A stretch of 64,000 nucleotides of DNA from assembly GCA_949825065.1 (NCBI GenBank), contig OX463847.1, forward strand, positions 38,497,042 through 38,561,041, read 5' to 3'. A program made the translations under genes and the position numbers. The DNA is from Odontocerum albicorne (Eukaryota > Arthropoda > Insecta > Trichoptera > Odontoceridae). The notes under the pieces were generated by a model. The model did no database searches. It saw only the letters and a list, made by a program, of their open reading frames with translations, and was not told the origin of the DNA. Shown here one piece after another: positions 22,301 through 33,889 of this stretch (the stretch's first letter is position 1; the number at the start of each line of letters is the position of its first letter).

Positions 22301-25300
22301 CGACACAAGAATGTTTGTGCCATCACTGTCAAAACCAAAAATACAAGTGTAAAAGTTAATATGATAAATGTTTTTTTTTTAATAATATAAAAAATCGTAT
22401 CATGTTGTACTAATTTCCTTGTCAGAATCACTAACTTATCTACCGAAATACGAGTAGCAGTTTAGCGACACTAGAATGTTTGTGCCATCACTGTCAAAAC
22501 CAAAAATACAAGTGTAAAAGTTAATATGATAAATGTTTTTTTTTTTAATAATATAAAAAATCGTATCATGTTGTACTAATTTCCTTGTCAGAATCACTAA
22601 CTTATCTACCGAAATACGAGTAGCAGTTTAGCGACACAAGAATGTTTGTGCCATCACTGTCAAAACCAAAAATACAAGTGTAAAAGTTAATATGATAAAT
22701 GTTTTTTTTTTAATAATATAAAAAATCGTGTCATGTTGTACTAATTTCCTTGTCAGAATCACTGACTCATCTACCAAAATACGAGTAGCAGTTTAGCGAC
22801 ATTAGAATGTTTGTACCACCACTGTCAAAACCAAAAATGCAAATGTAAAAGATAATATGAAAATATTTTTTTTTAAATAATATAAAAAATCGTATCATGT
22901 TGTACTAATTTCCTTGTCAGAATCACTAACTTATCTACCGAAATACGAGTAGCAGTTTAACGACACTAGAATGTTTGTACCATCACTGTCAAAACCAAAA
23001 ATGCAATTGAAAAGCTAATATGATAAATGTTTTTTTTTAAATAATATGAAAAATCGTATCATGTTGTACTAATTTCCTTGTCAGAATCACTAACTTATCT
23101 ACCGAAATACGAGTAGTAGTTTAGCGACACTAGAATGTTTGTGCCATCACTGTCAAAACCAAAAATGCAAATGTAAAAGATAATATGAAAATATTTTTTT
23201 TTAAATAATATAAAAAATCGTATCATGTTGTACTAATTTCCTTGTCAGAATCACTAACTTATCTACCGAAATACGAGTAGTAGTTTAGCGACACTAGAAT
23301 GTTTGTACCATCACTGTCAAAACCAAAAATGCAATTGAAAAGCTAATATGATAAATGTTTTTTTTTTAAATAATATGAAAAATCGTATCATGTTGTACTA
23401 ATTTCCTTGTCAGAATCACTAACTTATCTACCGAAATACGAGTAGCAGTTTAGCGACACTAGAATGTTTGTACCATCACTGTCAAAACCGAAAATGCAAG
23501 TGTAAAAGTTAATATGATAAATGTTTTTTTTTTAATAATATAAAAAATCGTGTCATGTTGTACTAATTTCCTTGTCAGAATCACTGACTCATCTACCAAA
23601 ATACGAGTAGCAGTTTAGCGACATTAGAATGTTTGTACCACCACTGTCAAAACCAAAAATGCAAATGTAAAAGATAATATGAAAATATTTTTTTTTAAAT
23701 AATATAAAAAATCGTATCATGTTGTACTAATTTCCTTGTCAGAATCACTAACTTATCTACCGAAATACGAGTAGCAGTTTAACGACACTAGAATGTTTGT
23801 ACCATCACTGTCAAAACCAAAAATGCAATTGAAAAGCTAATATGATAAATGTTTTTTTTTTTAATAATATGAAAAATCGTATCATGTTGTACTAATTTCC
23901 TTGTCAGAATCACTAACTTATCTACCGAAATACGAGTAGCAGTTTAGCGACACAAGAATGTTTGTGCCATCACTGTCAAAACCAAAAATACAAGTGTAAA
24001 AGTTAATATGATAAATGTTTTTTTTTTAATAATATAAAAAATCGTATCATGTTGTACTAATTTCCTTGTCAGAATCACTAACTTATCTACCGAAATACGA
24101 GTAGCAGTTTAGCGACACAAGAATGTTTGTGCCATCACTGTCAAAACCAAAAATACAAGTGTAAAAGTTAATATGATAAATGTTTTTTTTTTAATAATAT
24201 AAAAAATCGTATCATGTTGTACTAATTTCCTTGTCAGAATCACTAACTTATCTACCGAAATACGAGTAGCAGTTTAGCGACACAAGAATGTTTGTGCCAT
24301 CACTGTCAAAACCAAAAATACAAGTGTAAAAGTTAATATGATAAATGTTTTTTTTTTAATAATATAAAAAATCGTATCATGTTGTACTAATTTCCTTGTC
24401 AGAATCACTAACTTATCTACCGAAATACGAGTAGCAGTTTAGCGACACTAGAATGTTTGTGCCATCACTGTCAAAACCAAAAATACAAGTGTAAAAGTTA
24501 ATATGATAAATGTTTTTTTTTTTAATAATATAAAAAATCGTATCATGTTGTACTAATTTCCTTGTCAGAATCACTAACTTATCTACCGAAATACGAGTAG
24601 CAGTTTAGCGACACAAGAATGTTTGTGCCATCACTGTCAAAACCAAAAATACAAGTGTAAAAGTTAATATGATAAATGTTTTTTTTTTTAATAATATAAA
24701 AAATCGTATCATGTTGTACTAATTTCCTTGTCAGAATCACTAACTTATCTACCGAAATACGAGTAGCAGTTTAGCGACACAAGAATGTTTGTGCCATCAC
24801 TGTCAAAACCAAAAATACAAGTGTAAAAGTTAATATGATAAATGTTTTTTTTTTAATAATATAAAAAATCGTGTCATGTTGTACTAATTTCCTTGTCAGA
24901 ATCACTAACTTATCTACCGAAATACGAGTAGCAGTTTAGCGACACAAGAATGTTTGTGCCATCACTGTCAAAACCAAAAATACAAGTGTAAAAGTTAATA
25001 TGATAAATGTTTTTTTTTTAATAATATAAAAAATCGTGTCATGTTGTACTAATTTCCTTGTCAGAATCACTAACTTATCTACCGAAATACGAGTAGCAGT
25101 TTAGCGACACAAGAATGTTTGTGCCATCACTGTCAAAACCAAAAATACAAGTGTAAAAGTTAATATGATAAATGTTTTTTTTTTAATAATATAAAAAATC
25201 GTATCATGTTGTACTAATTTCCTTGTCGGAATCACTAACTTATCTACTGAAATACGAGTAGCAGTTTAGCGACACAAGAATGTTTGTGCCATCACTGTCA

Positions 25301-27345
25301 AAACCAAAAATACAAGTGTAAAAGTTAATATGATAAATGTTTTTTTTTTAATAATATAAAAAATCGTATCATGTTGTACTAATTTCCTTGTCAGAATCAC
25401 TGACTCATCTACCGAAATACGAGTAGCAGTTTAGCGACACTAGAATGTTTGTGCCATCACTGTCAAAACCAAAAATACAAGTGTAAAAGTTAATATGATA
25501 AATGTTTTTTTTTTAATAATATAAAAATCGTATCATGTTGTACTAATTTCCTTGTCAGAATCACTAACTTATCTACCGAAATACGAGTAGCAGTTTAGCG
25601 ACACAAGAATGTTTGTGCCATCACTGTCAAAACCAAAAATACAAGTGTAAAAGTTAATATGATAAATGTTTTTTTTTTAATAATATAAAAAATCGTATCA
25701 TGTTGTACTAATTTCCTTGTCAGAATCACTAACTTATCTACCGAAATACGAGTAGCAGTTTAGCGACACTAGAATGTTTGTGCCATCACTGTCAAAACCA
25801 AAAATACAAGTGTAAAAGTTAATATGATAAATGTTTTTTTTTTTAATAATATAAAAAATCGTATCATGTTGTACTAATTTCCTTGTCAGAATCACTAACT
25901 TATCTACCGAAATACGAGTAGCAGTTTAGCGACACAAGAATGTTTGTGCCATCACTGTCAAAACCAAAAATACAAGTGTAAAAGTTAATATGATAAATGT
26001 TTTTTTTTTAATAATATAAAAAATCGTGTCATGTTGTACTAATTTCCTTGTCAGAATCACTGACTCATCTACCAAAATACGAGTAGCAGTTTAGCGACAT
26101 TAGAATGTTTGTACCACCACTGTCAAAACCAAAAATGCAAATGTAAAAGATAATATGAAAATATTTTTTTTTAAATAATATAAAAAATCGTATCATGTTG
26201 TACTAATTTCCTTGTCAGAATCACTAACTTATCTACCGAAATACGAGTAGCAGTTTAACGACACTAGAATGTTTGTACCATCACTGTCAAAACCAAAAAT
26301 GCAATTGAAAAGCTAATATGATAAATGTTTTTTTTTAAATAATATGAAAAATCGTATCATGTTGTACTAATTTCCTTGTCAGAATCACTAACTTATCTAC
26401 CGAAATACGAGTAGTAGTTTAGCGACACTAGAATGTTTGTGCCATCACTGTCAAAACCAAAAATGCAAATGTAAAAGATAATATGAAAATATTTTTTTTT
26501 AAATAATATAAAAAATCGTATCATGTTGTACTAATTTCCTTGTCAGAATCACTAACTTATCTACCGAAATACGAGTAGTAGTTTAGCGACACTAGAATGT
26601 TTGTACCATCACTGTCAAAACCAAAAATGCAATTGAAAAGCTAATATGATAAATGTTTTTTTTTTAAATAATATGAAAAATCGTATCATGTTGTACTAAT
26701 TTCCTTGTCAGAATCACTAACTTATCTACCGAAATACGAGTAGCAGTTTAGCGACACTAGAATGTTTGTACCATCACTGTCAAAACCGAAAATGCAAGTG
26801 TAAAAGTTAATATGATAAATGTTTTTTTTTTAATAATATAAAAAATCGTGTCATGTTGTACTAATTTCCTTGTCAGAATCACTGACTCATCTACCAAAAT
26901 ACGAGTAGCAGTTTAGCGACATTAGAATGTTTGTACCACCACTGTCAAAACCAAAAATGCAAATGTAAAAGATAATATGAAAATATTTTTTTTTAAATAA
27001 TATAAAAAATCGTATCATGTTGTACTAATTTCCTTGTCAGAATCACTAACTTATCTACCGAAATACGAGTAGCAGTTTAACGACACTAGAATGTTTGTAC
27101 CATCACTGTCAAAACCAAAAATGCAATTGAAAAGCTAATATGATAAATGTTTTTTTTTTAAATAATATGAAAAATCGTATCATGTTGTACTAATTTCCTT
27201 GTCAGAATCACTAACTTATCTACCGAAATACGAGTAGCAGTTTAGCGACACTAGAATGTTTGTACCATCACTGTCAAAACCGAAAATGCAAGTGTAAGAG
27301 ATAATATAGTAAATGGTTTTTAGTGAATATATACAAATTTAGACG
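19400..27345. repeat. Satellite array, about 48 copies of a 165-bp unit
   Basis: The unit (tcgtatcatgttgtactaat, ttccttgtcagaatcactaa, cttatctaccgaaatacgag, tagcagtttagcgacac, gtgccatcactgtcaaaacc and a T-run of 8-10) repeats every 164-166 bp. The first two or three units and the last one are the most diverged, as expected at array edges. Units fall into variants (cacaagaatg, cactagaatg, cattagaatg; accga or accaa; gtatcatg or gtgtcatg). No coding frame is conserved. The T-run before ataatataaaaa varies in length. Confidence 0.98.
20580..27180. repeat. Higher-order duplication inside the satellite: two 20-unit blocks of about 3.3 kb
   Basis: Diagnostic unit variants recur at a constant offset of about 3,298 bp. 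Examples are ttgtcggaatc at 21927 and 25225, the ataaaaatcg one-base deletion at about 22225 and 25525, and cattag units at about 22798/26097 and 23620/26920. The order of variants over 20 units matches between about 20580-23880 and 23880-27180. A smaller 5-unit duplication (22798 and 23620) lies within each block. Confidence 0.93.
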
Positions 27346-27359
27346 ACAACTTTTTATTT

Positions 27360-27570
27360 TATGTAATAAACATTCATACCATTACGCCATTGCCTGTCAG
27401 TATAGGTAGAGAGGACAGAGCGCCAAACTTTGCTAATTCAACACACATTTGCACGGTATATTTGTTTTGTTAGTCTTTCTTCGTTTGTTCATTCTACATG
27501 CCCAAACCATCTCAGACACCTTACTCAACACTAGCCTTAAGTGCACATTAACCCCTAATTACTTCATTCC
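27360..27570 (-). mobile_element. LINE 3' end fragment
   Basis: Reversed tail: ccattacgccattgcctgtc, gaggacagagcgccaaact, cattctacatgcccaaacca, tctcagacaccttactcaac. It abuts the satellite edge. Confidence 0.65.
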
Positions 27571-27879
27571 GTATTTATACATTATTACCCCACGTATGCT
27601 AAGTGATAGCATTTTTTAAACTTTTCATTATATTTCCACGTTCACATTTCACTTAAATGCGCATTAATGCACGTGTATTAAAAATCAAAACGTTTGTTTG
27701 GGTGGACGTTCTGCAACAGGATGCAGAAATCGATGACTGGAGAGAAATGGCACAAGACAGACACACTAAGAAGTAACAGTGAAGACGGCTTTAGTTCTCC
27801 ATGTTCTATTAATCCCTTTAAATAAAAATCATAAAATTCCAAATATTTATTATATTCTACTTATCAAAATTACAAGACC

Positions 27880-27955
27880 TGCGTTGCATAGTTGGTAAAG
27901 CGTTTGACTTCTATCCGGGGGTCTCAGATTCGATTTCCAATGGAACTCGAAAAAA
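27880..27955 (+). mobile_element. tRNA-like SINE head fragment
   Basis: gacctgcgttgcatagttgg, taaagcgtttgacttc, tcagattcgatttccaatgg. The body is missing. Confidence 0.55.
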
Positions 27956-28014
27956 ATTGACGAAACAATCCCAGTCTGGCAAAAGAGTTCATCTGGTTAC
28001 AAGAATTTTACGTG

Positions 28015-28225
28015 AATTAGAATTGTCAACGCATAGGCATGGAACTTTCGATTCTGTAATAGAATTGTCAACACATAGGCATGGAACTTTCGATTTTGTA
28101 ATAGAATTGTCAACACATAGGCATGGAACTTTCGATTCTGTAATAGAATTGTCAACACATAGATAGGCATGGAACTTTCGATTCTGAGATAGAATTGTCA
28201 ACCCATAGGCATGGAACAACACATA
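28015..28225. repeat. 42-bp tandem repeat, 4-5 copies
   Basis: gaattgtcaacacataggca, tggaactttcgattctgtaa, ta. The period is a multiple of 3, so both strands keep short open frames; neither is taken as a gene. Confidence 0.93.
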
Positions 28226-28318
28226 TGCATGGACGACGAGTAGGCATGGAACTTTCAGATTGCCATTATAACACATATAATGACGATTTGAAAGTTCCAT
28301 GCTTACTCGTCGTCGTTG
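28225..28318. repeat. Foldback next to the 42-bp array
   Basis: The left arm cgacgagtaggcatggaact, ttcagat pairs with the right arm attgaaagttccatgctt-like sequence ending actcgtcgtcg. The loop region (cattataacacatataatga) is itself partly self-complementary. The arms share ggcatggaacttt with the array unit. Confidence 0.85.
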
Positions 28319-28377
28319 CTGGACATCGTAGTCGAGAATTCGAACATCAATTAAGTTCGAAAGCGGTTTTTTTTAAG

Positions 28378-28645
28378 TGAGTGAGCCGCTGCATACCAGC
28401 AAACTTACCGGCCCCATCGCTGAAATTGATACGATGGGTCACCAAAGTGAGACGATCGGAACACACCGTCATGTTTTTTTTTCTTTTTGAAAGAATAGAT
28501 ATGACCAAAGTCATATGTATCCTTATACCCCCGAATATTATGCGGAAAAATGCCTGTGTCATTCGAGGGGAGTAGTAGCACAACGCGGAATTCAAACTGC
28601 CAACCTTCCGCATGGAAGCTCATCGCATTATCATGCGACCACGCA
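28378..28645 (-). mobile_element. SINE-B, near full length
   Basis: Reversed: 28378-28470 is the second half (agtgagtgagccgctgcata, ccagcaaacttaccggcccc), 28495-28560 the body (atgaccaaagtcatatgtat, ccttatacccccgaata) and 28585-28645 the head complement (ccaaccttccgcatggaagc). Confidence 0.82.
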
Positions 28646-28935
28646 CTTCAAATACAATGGTTTTAAACCCGAAAACAATTTTGTCTCCCTGCTACGCTCT
28701 GAATGATGTTTCGTGAATCATACGGGTATATTGAGGGGTACTCAACGAATTAATTAATTAAGGGCAATAACATGAAAACGTCTGACGATAGTTCTAACCA
28801 TAAATTATTGACTTTTATGCCAAGTAAAATAGCTTAGTTTAATGAATGCGGAAAATTATAATTTGCTGATATATTTTATACTATCTGCGTTGCGCAAATT
28901 ATATAAATCAATAGAGATTTTCAAATAAACAAGTA

Positions 28936-29025
28936 ATGACGACCTTCGTGGCCTAGTTGGCTCAGTGGCCTGTTTCATCGAGCTCAGGGGCTACGGGATC
29001 GATTCCCACTGATACCCAATTTTTT
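28936..29025 (+). mobile_element. SINE-A head fragment
   Basis: atgacgaccttcgtggccta, gttggctcagtggcctg, ctacgggatcgattcccact. The body is diverged or replaced after 29020. Confidence 0.6.
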
Positions 29026-29384
29026 GAAGAGCCTGATCATCAAAATCAGATGACCTCTTTCTTTCTCATTATCGGATTTGAAACGATTGAACCATTTTCG
29101 AACTTGAGTTTGACTGGTCTTTCCTTCTCAAAGAGTTTGCTGAGATCGCGAAACGACTGTGCTGCAGTCCATCCTTTTTCGAAATGATACAGCATGATAT
29201 GAGGAATAGGTGGTTATCAAAATGAATAGTAAATACTACATTAGTAAAAAAAACAGATGCGTGAGACTCTCGCGTGGTAGAAGTGAAACTTCTTAGATCC
29301 TAGGAAAATTGATTTTATGCATTGCTTTTTTTCCATTTCTTAACGAGTTTTAATATTTGTTTTTAGGAATAGAAAATGGTTAAG

Positions 29385-29805
29385 AGGAATTTAATTCAAT
29401 AAAATCTCTCTTAATTAAATAAAAAATGGTTATGTGGAATTTAATTCAAGAAAATGTCTCTAAATTAAATTAAAAAAATATATATATTTATTTTTAATAA
29501 TAAATTATAATTTTAATAATAATATAATATATGATACTTAATAATATTAAATTAATTATTTTTAAATAATTATTTAATTATTTATTTATTATTATATTAT
29601 TTTTATTATATTATAATATAAATAATATAATTAATTAATATGTTATATTATTTATTAATAAATTATAATTAATTATACTACAGTAATAATATAACAAATA
29701 AGATTATAGTAACATAGGTATGTACATATTATTACATATTAAATGTAAATTATATTTTAAATAAATATTAAATAAAATAAAATAAAACAATTTAATATAA
29801 TGTGA
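29385..29805. repeat. AT-only low-complexity tract
   Basis: Almost pure A/T with irregular taataat and ttaatta motifs, flanking the mariner copy on its left. A similar tract is at 30855-31050 on its right. Confidence 0.8.
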
Positions 29806-30700
29806 CTTCGATGAGGACCGCTTAAACCATATTATTCATGAAAACCATATTCTTCATGACCAGTGGACTTCGATGAGGACCGCTTAAACCATATTATTTA
29901 TGAAAATCCCCTTCAAACCACCGTAGAATTGGCTGAGCAGATGAATTGTAGTCACATGACTGTATACCGCCATCTTAAATCAATGGGAAAAGTCCAGAAG
30001 TTCAGCACTTTGGTTCCACGTGTTTTGAGTGAAAACAACAAAAATCAACATTCGACAATTTCTGCTGGTTTGCTCGCGCTTCATCGAGCTACGCATGACC
30101 ACAAGCAAAGATTCCTTGACCGCATCATTACTGGTGATGAAAAATGGTGCCTTTATGTGAATATGAAGAAACAGAAAGAATGGGTGAGTTATGGTCAACA
30201 AGCAACGCCCAGAGCGAAACAAGGTTTGCATCCGCGCAAGACGATGATTTGCATCTGGTGGGATTGGCAAGGCGTCATCCACTACGAGATACTTGAACGC
30301 AATCAGACAGTCAACGTGGAGCTATACATTATGCAAATGCAGCGGCTTAACACTGCAATTCAACAAAAAAGGCCGGATCGGCAATATGGGATTATTCTGC
30401 AACACGGTAACGCCCGCCCTCATATCGCCAACATTACGAAAAATGGCATTCAAACGCTTGGTTGGAAAGTCCTGCCACACCCTCCATATTCTCCAGACCT
30501 CGTGCCGTCGGATTTACACCTTTTCCGGTCGCTTTCGAACAATTGGCGCGGCGTTTCCTTCAATAATGACGTCGAATTGCGAACATGGTTGGACGAATTC
30601 CTCGAGTCAAGATGGTTTTTATCGCACAGGCATTGAAAAACTTGTAGAACGTTGGCAAGAAGTTGTAAATAATGAAGGAGAATACATTATTGACTAATTT
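29803..30700 (+). pseudogene. mariner transposase, 5'-truncated, frameshifted, active-site changed
   Basis: The frame 29863-30636 begins inside the N-terminal DNA-binding region (QTTVELAEQMNCSHMTVYRHL) and runs through ITGDEKWCLYVN with the first acidic residue, then LQHGNARPHIAN and YSPDLVPSDLHLF. The second catalytic aspartate, normally in HDNARPH, is glycine here. The C terminus is in another frame (IEKLVERWQEVVNNEGEYI, to 30697), so a frameshift lies near 30600-30620. A 42-bp piece near the 5' end (gacttcgatgaggaccgctt) and a piece near the 3' end (aaggagaatacattattgac) are each duplicated. No clear TIR pair was found. Inactive. Confidence 0.92.
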
Positions 30701-30782
30701 GTTGTAAAATAATGAAGGAGAATACATTATTGACAGGAAAAATTCATTTGGAAAAAAACAGACACAACTTATGTTCACACCC

Positions 30783-30845
30783 AACTTTCACCTCATCATC
30801 AGGGGAGCACAAACAATACTTGAAACCGGTAGGGTTATCAATATA
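30783..30845. repeat. Hairpin-family fragment
   Basis: tttcacctcatcatcagggg, agcacaaacaatac, ttgaaaccggtagggttat: pieces of both arms around a deleted stem. Confidence 0.7.
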
Positions 30846-31317
30846 TGTTATAACAAAAAATGTTTTTTATTTTTATTTTTAATAATAAATAATAATAATT
30901 TTAACAATAAATAATAATATAATACACTTAACAATATTAAAATAATATTAATTATTATAAATAATTATTAATATTAAAATAATTAATAACAATTTATTAA
31001 TAAATAAAACATTTAATAATAATAAATAATAATTTAATAATATAATACACCGTTTCACTTTTCGTGACGTTTAAGCGAATTTGCCCTACCGCGCCTATGG
31101 AAGTTTCACTTCAACAATTTAAACAAGGGCACCGGTAAAACGTTACTTTATTCTGCACTTACCTCATAGTTCGTTACAACCTAATGAATTAAACAGCGTT
31201 TTAAGCACTGTTTAACTGTCGAATTACTAAAAGATTCGGATCGCAAATCCTAGTGTTCTATAAACAGAATTGCACTTAAATCATATACGAGTATGTGAAC
31301 CAAATGCAAGATTGTAT

Positions 31318-31548
31318 TGTGATTTGTATTACACTTTCGTCGTATGTTATACAGTACAACCTAGTGGGCTTATTGGCATATGACAATCTCTTCCAACCAA
31401 TCAGAAAGATATTACAGAGGTCTTAAGTGGAATCAAACTGGAATCCTTTTTTAAAAACGTCTGGGTTTCAACAGGAATCGAACCCGCTACCCCCGGGCTG
31501 AGAAACAAGCGTCTTACCAACTCGAGTAAGGGGGTCGTCAGATAACTG
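31318..31548 (-). mobile_element. SINE-A, near full length
   Basis: Reversed copy: tgtattacactttcgtcgta, cagtacaacctagtgggctt, tctcttccaaccaatcagaa, aacaggaatcgaacccgcta and aagcgtcttaccaactcgag. The head A- and B-box complements are well kept, so this is one of the best copies. Confidence 0.88.
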
Positions 31549-31609
31549 TGAAACAAGATGGGTATTGTTGTCTCTGCATATTAATGATATTTCAAAACAT
31601 GTGAACTTC

Positions 31610-31868
31610 TTCTTCCTCTTGGTTTAGGTCGCTTGACCTGTTTGTGACGGTGGGCTGTCCTGGGATGATGACGTCCAGCTGTCCTTTCACCTTTTCGGCG
31701 GCCTTCCTGGTAATCTCCTGCTGGTAGGGTTTTCAGTCTTAGCGATTCTTGCCAGTCTTATATCATACGAACTATAATATGAAATCATTTTGCACTTAAG
31801 TATATCGTCGTTGCTGGACCTCGTTGTTAAGGATCCCCTCGCCATTTCTATTGAGGATTCCCTCGCCA
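31610..31868 (-). pseudogene. LINE C-terminal end
   Basis: The minus frame reads DIRLARIAKTENPTSRRLPG, then RPPKR and a continuation (tcccaggacagcccaccg) that encodes SQDSPP-like residues. The LPGRPPKRW-type motif just before the stop is common at insect non-LTR retrotransposon ends. Confidence 0.7.
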
Positions 31869-31990
31869 TTCTCAACTCCTCGAACGAGTCCGACAACGTA
31901 TATCAATAGACGCAGATCTCTTCTTACGCTCAAGCAGTTATACCCGAGCATACCCAGCAGAAATTGTGTTGGATAAGGCCATGAATATAC
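31868..31990. repeat. Dispersed repeat R2, copy 2
   Basis: ctcaactcctcgaacgagtc, gacgcagatctcttcttacg and aagcagttatacccgagca match 5013-5125. Confidence 0.75.
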
Positions 31991-31994
31991 ACAA

Positions 31995-32715
31995 AACTCC
32001 CTTATATAGAGATATCGAAGATAATTTTTTTTATACCTTCTCCTCCATGAATGAATTATGTACCCCCAGCGATCTCTAAATGCAAACGTTACTCTAGTTT
32101 GCTATGGATCAATGAATTAAACATTTATGTTATGTTTTATGCACGCTATATGCTGCTTATCATGCATTCGTATAGCGGTATTAAGCAAAAAGCGATTTGC
32201 AAAAAAAACACTGTCTTATGAAAGGTTACAGCAGATCTTTATGAAATTCAAACCTTCTGATCCTCATGGAACTATAATGTCCTTCCCATCAAAACTTTAT
32301 GTTTGATCTGTTAACACTGTATACTTTCTGAAGTGCACACAATAAAGCAATATAGTATAGACGTCATATCCATCCACAGGATGGTTCATATTCGATCACA
32401 AGGGATTACCTTTCGTAACCACATAAACCGCATCTTCTAGGTCGGAAGACAGGTGTTTTAACACTAGGTCAAGAAATTTTACTTACTACAAGTCTTAAAA
32501 ACTAAATTACTATAAGTCTTAAAAACTTTCAGTTATACCATCTATAGAATTGTTCCTCAACCTGTTTAGACTTGCGACCTCTCTGTAAACATTTAATATC
32601 TTATTGATGCATAGCCGCATAAGAGTTATACTTGCACAAAGACTAATAATCTTTTTTTAGTTTTTTTTTTCAGAAAATGTGTTATTTTTCTTTTGTACAA
32701 AAAAATATTTTTATT
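31995..32715. other. No recognisable gene
   Basis: AT-rich sequence; no long frame and no repeat-family match seen. Confidence 0.5.
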
Positions 32716-32717
32716 TT

Positions 32718-33142
32718 TGCAGCCCCCTGATACTTTAACTCATAGGTTGAGGTGAATTATCAGGGTTTAGTTGTAGACTCGCAGGATGAGAAACGATGTT
32801 CTAAGGTCTCTTAGCATAAAATTTGCAGCCTCTTGATACTTCACCTCATATGTTGAGGTGATATATCAGGGTTTCGTTACAGACTCTCAGGATGAGAAAC
32901 GATGTTCTAAGGTCTCTTAGCATAAAATTTGTAACCTCCTGATACTTCACCTCATAGGTCGAGATGATATGTCAGGGTTTCGTTACAGGCCCACAGGATG
33001 AGAAACGATATTCTAAGGTCGCTTAGCATAAAATTTGCAGCCCCCTAATACTTCACCTCATAGATTGAGGTGAAATATCAGGGTTTAATTACAGACCCAC
33101 GGGATGAGAAACGATGTTCTAAGGTCTCTTAGCATAAAATTT
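32718..33142. repeat. About 104-bp tandem repeat, 4 copies, each with an internal palindrome
   Basis: Each unit starts gcagccccctgatacttcac, holds a palindrome (cttcacctca, a 4-5-bp loop, tgaggtgaa, inside cctgata/tatcagg), and ends gatgagaaacgatgttctaa, ggtctcttagcataaaattt. The stem is kept in all four copies despite point changes in two of them. Confidence 0.92.
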
Positions 33143-33144
33143 CA

Positions 33145-33445
33145 ACATGGTGGGACAAAGTAAATGTATTTGTAGATGATTATTGAATCAAGGAAATAAT
33201 ATTTTGAATAAAGAAAATGTAAAAGCCAGAGAAATCGGAGGAGTTGTATGAGAAGGTGGATGGATGAAGAAGAAGCGAAGGATGTGTCAAGATAGGAAAG
33301 TCTGTCACTCTGTCCTCTCTACTTATGATATTATTATATTTCAAAACATGCGAACTTCTTCCTCTTGGTTTAGGTCGCATGGCCTGTTTGTGACGGTCGC
33401 ATGGCCTGTTTGTGACTTGTCGGTACAAGGAAATAGCGTGGTACT
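33145..33445 (+). mobile_element. LINE 3' end fragment
   Basis: ttgtatgagaaggtggatgg, atgaagaagaagcgaaggat, gtgtcaagataggaaagtct and ctgtcctctctacttatg: the family tail, followed by a short internal duplication (gtcgcatggcctgtttgtga). Confidence 0.7.
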
Positions 33446-33848
33446 ATGTATCTATATTGAAGTGTCTCTTGAAAGTATTTTGTTGGTATTCTAATTTCTA
33501 CCCTTTCGTGTAAAAAAGAATGAATCCATAAATACTTAATAACAATATGTAATTTCTTATTAAAGTATTTTAAGATTTTCTAAAAATGTTTGCTTGAAAG
33601 TGTATTATTTACACTTAATGCATCATTATGTCGTATTAGTTTATACAGATGGCATTCAAAACGTTCCAAGTCGATAATACAGAATCATACACTTCATTTT
33701 TCATCATTAGAAACAAAAATAGTTATACCACAAATTTGTTCACAAAGTGTATGTGACCTTTGTGTCCATTATAATGGACACCAGGTCGGAAGAGAATAAG
33801 TAAAGGTTCATAAGGTTTATGTAAATAATTTAGAAATTCAACATGTTA

Positions 33849-33858
33849 TTTATTTATT
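33849..33858 (-). terminator. Poly(A) signal for gene 3
   Basis: Overlapping AATAAATAAA on the minus strand, about 31 bp beyond the TAG stop at 33890-33892. Confidence 0.65.
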
Positions 33859-33889
33859 ATGTTACTTTATAACGTATTCAGTTGATTAT

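Noticed and set aside
19400..27345. CRISPR-like regular repeat array
   Set aside because: There are no unique spacers. The whole 165-bp unit is repeated head to tail, which is a eukaryotic satellite.
27957..28300. Overlapping plus and minus frames with 14-residue repeats
   Set aside because: By-product of the 42-bp array; both strands are open equally.
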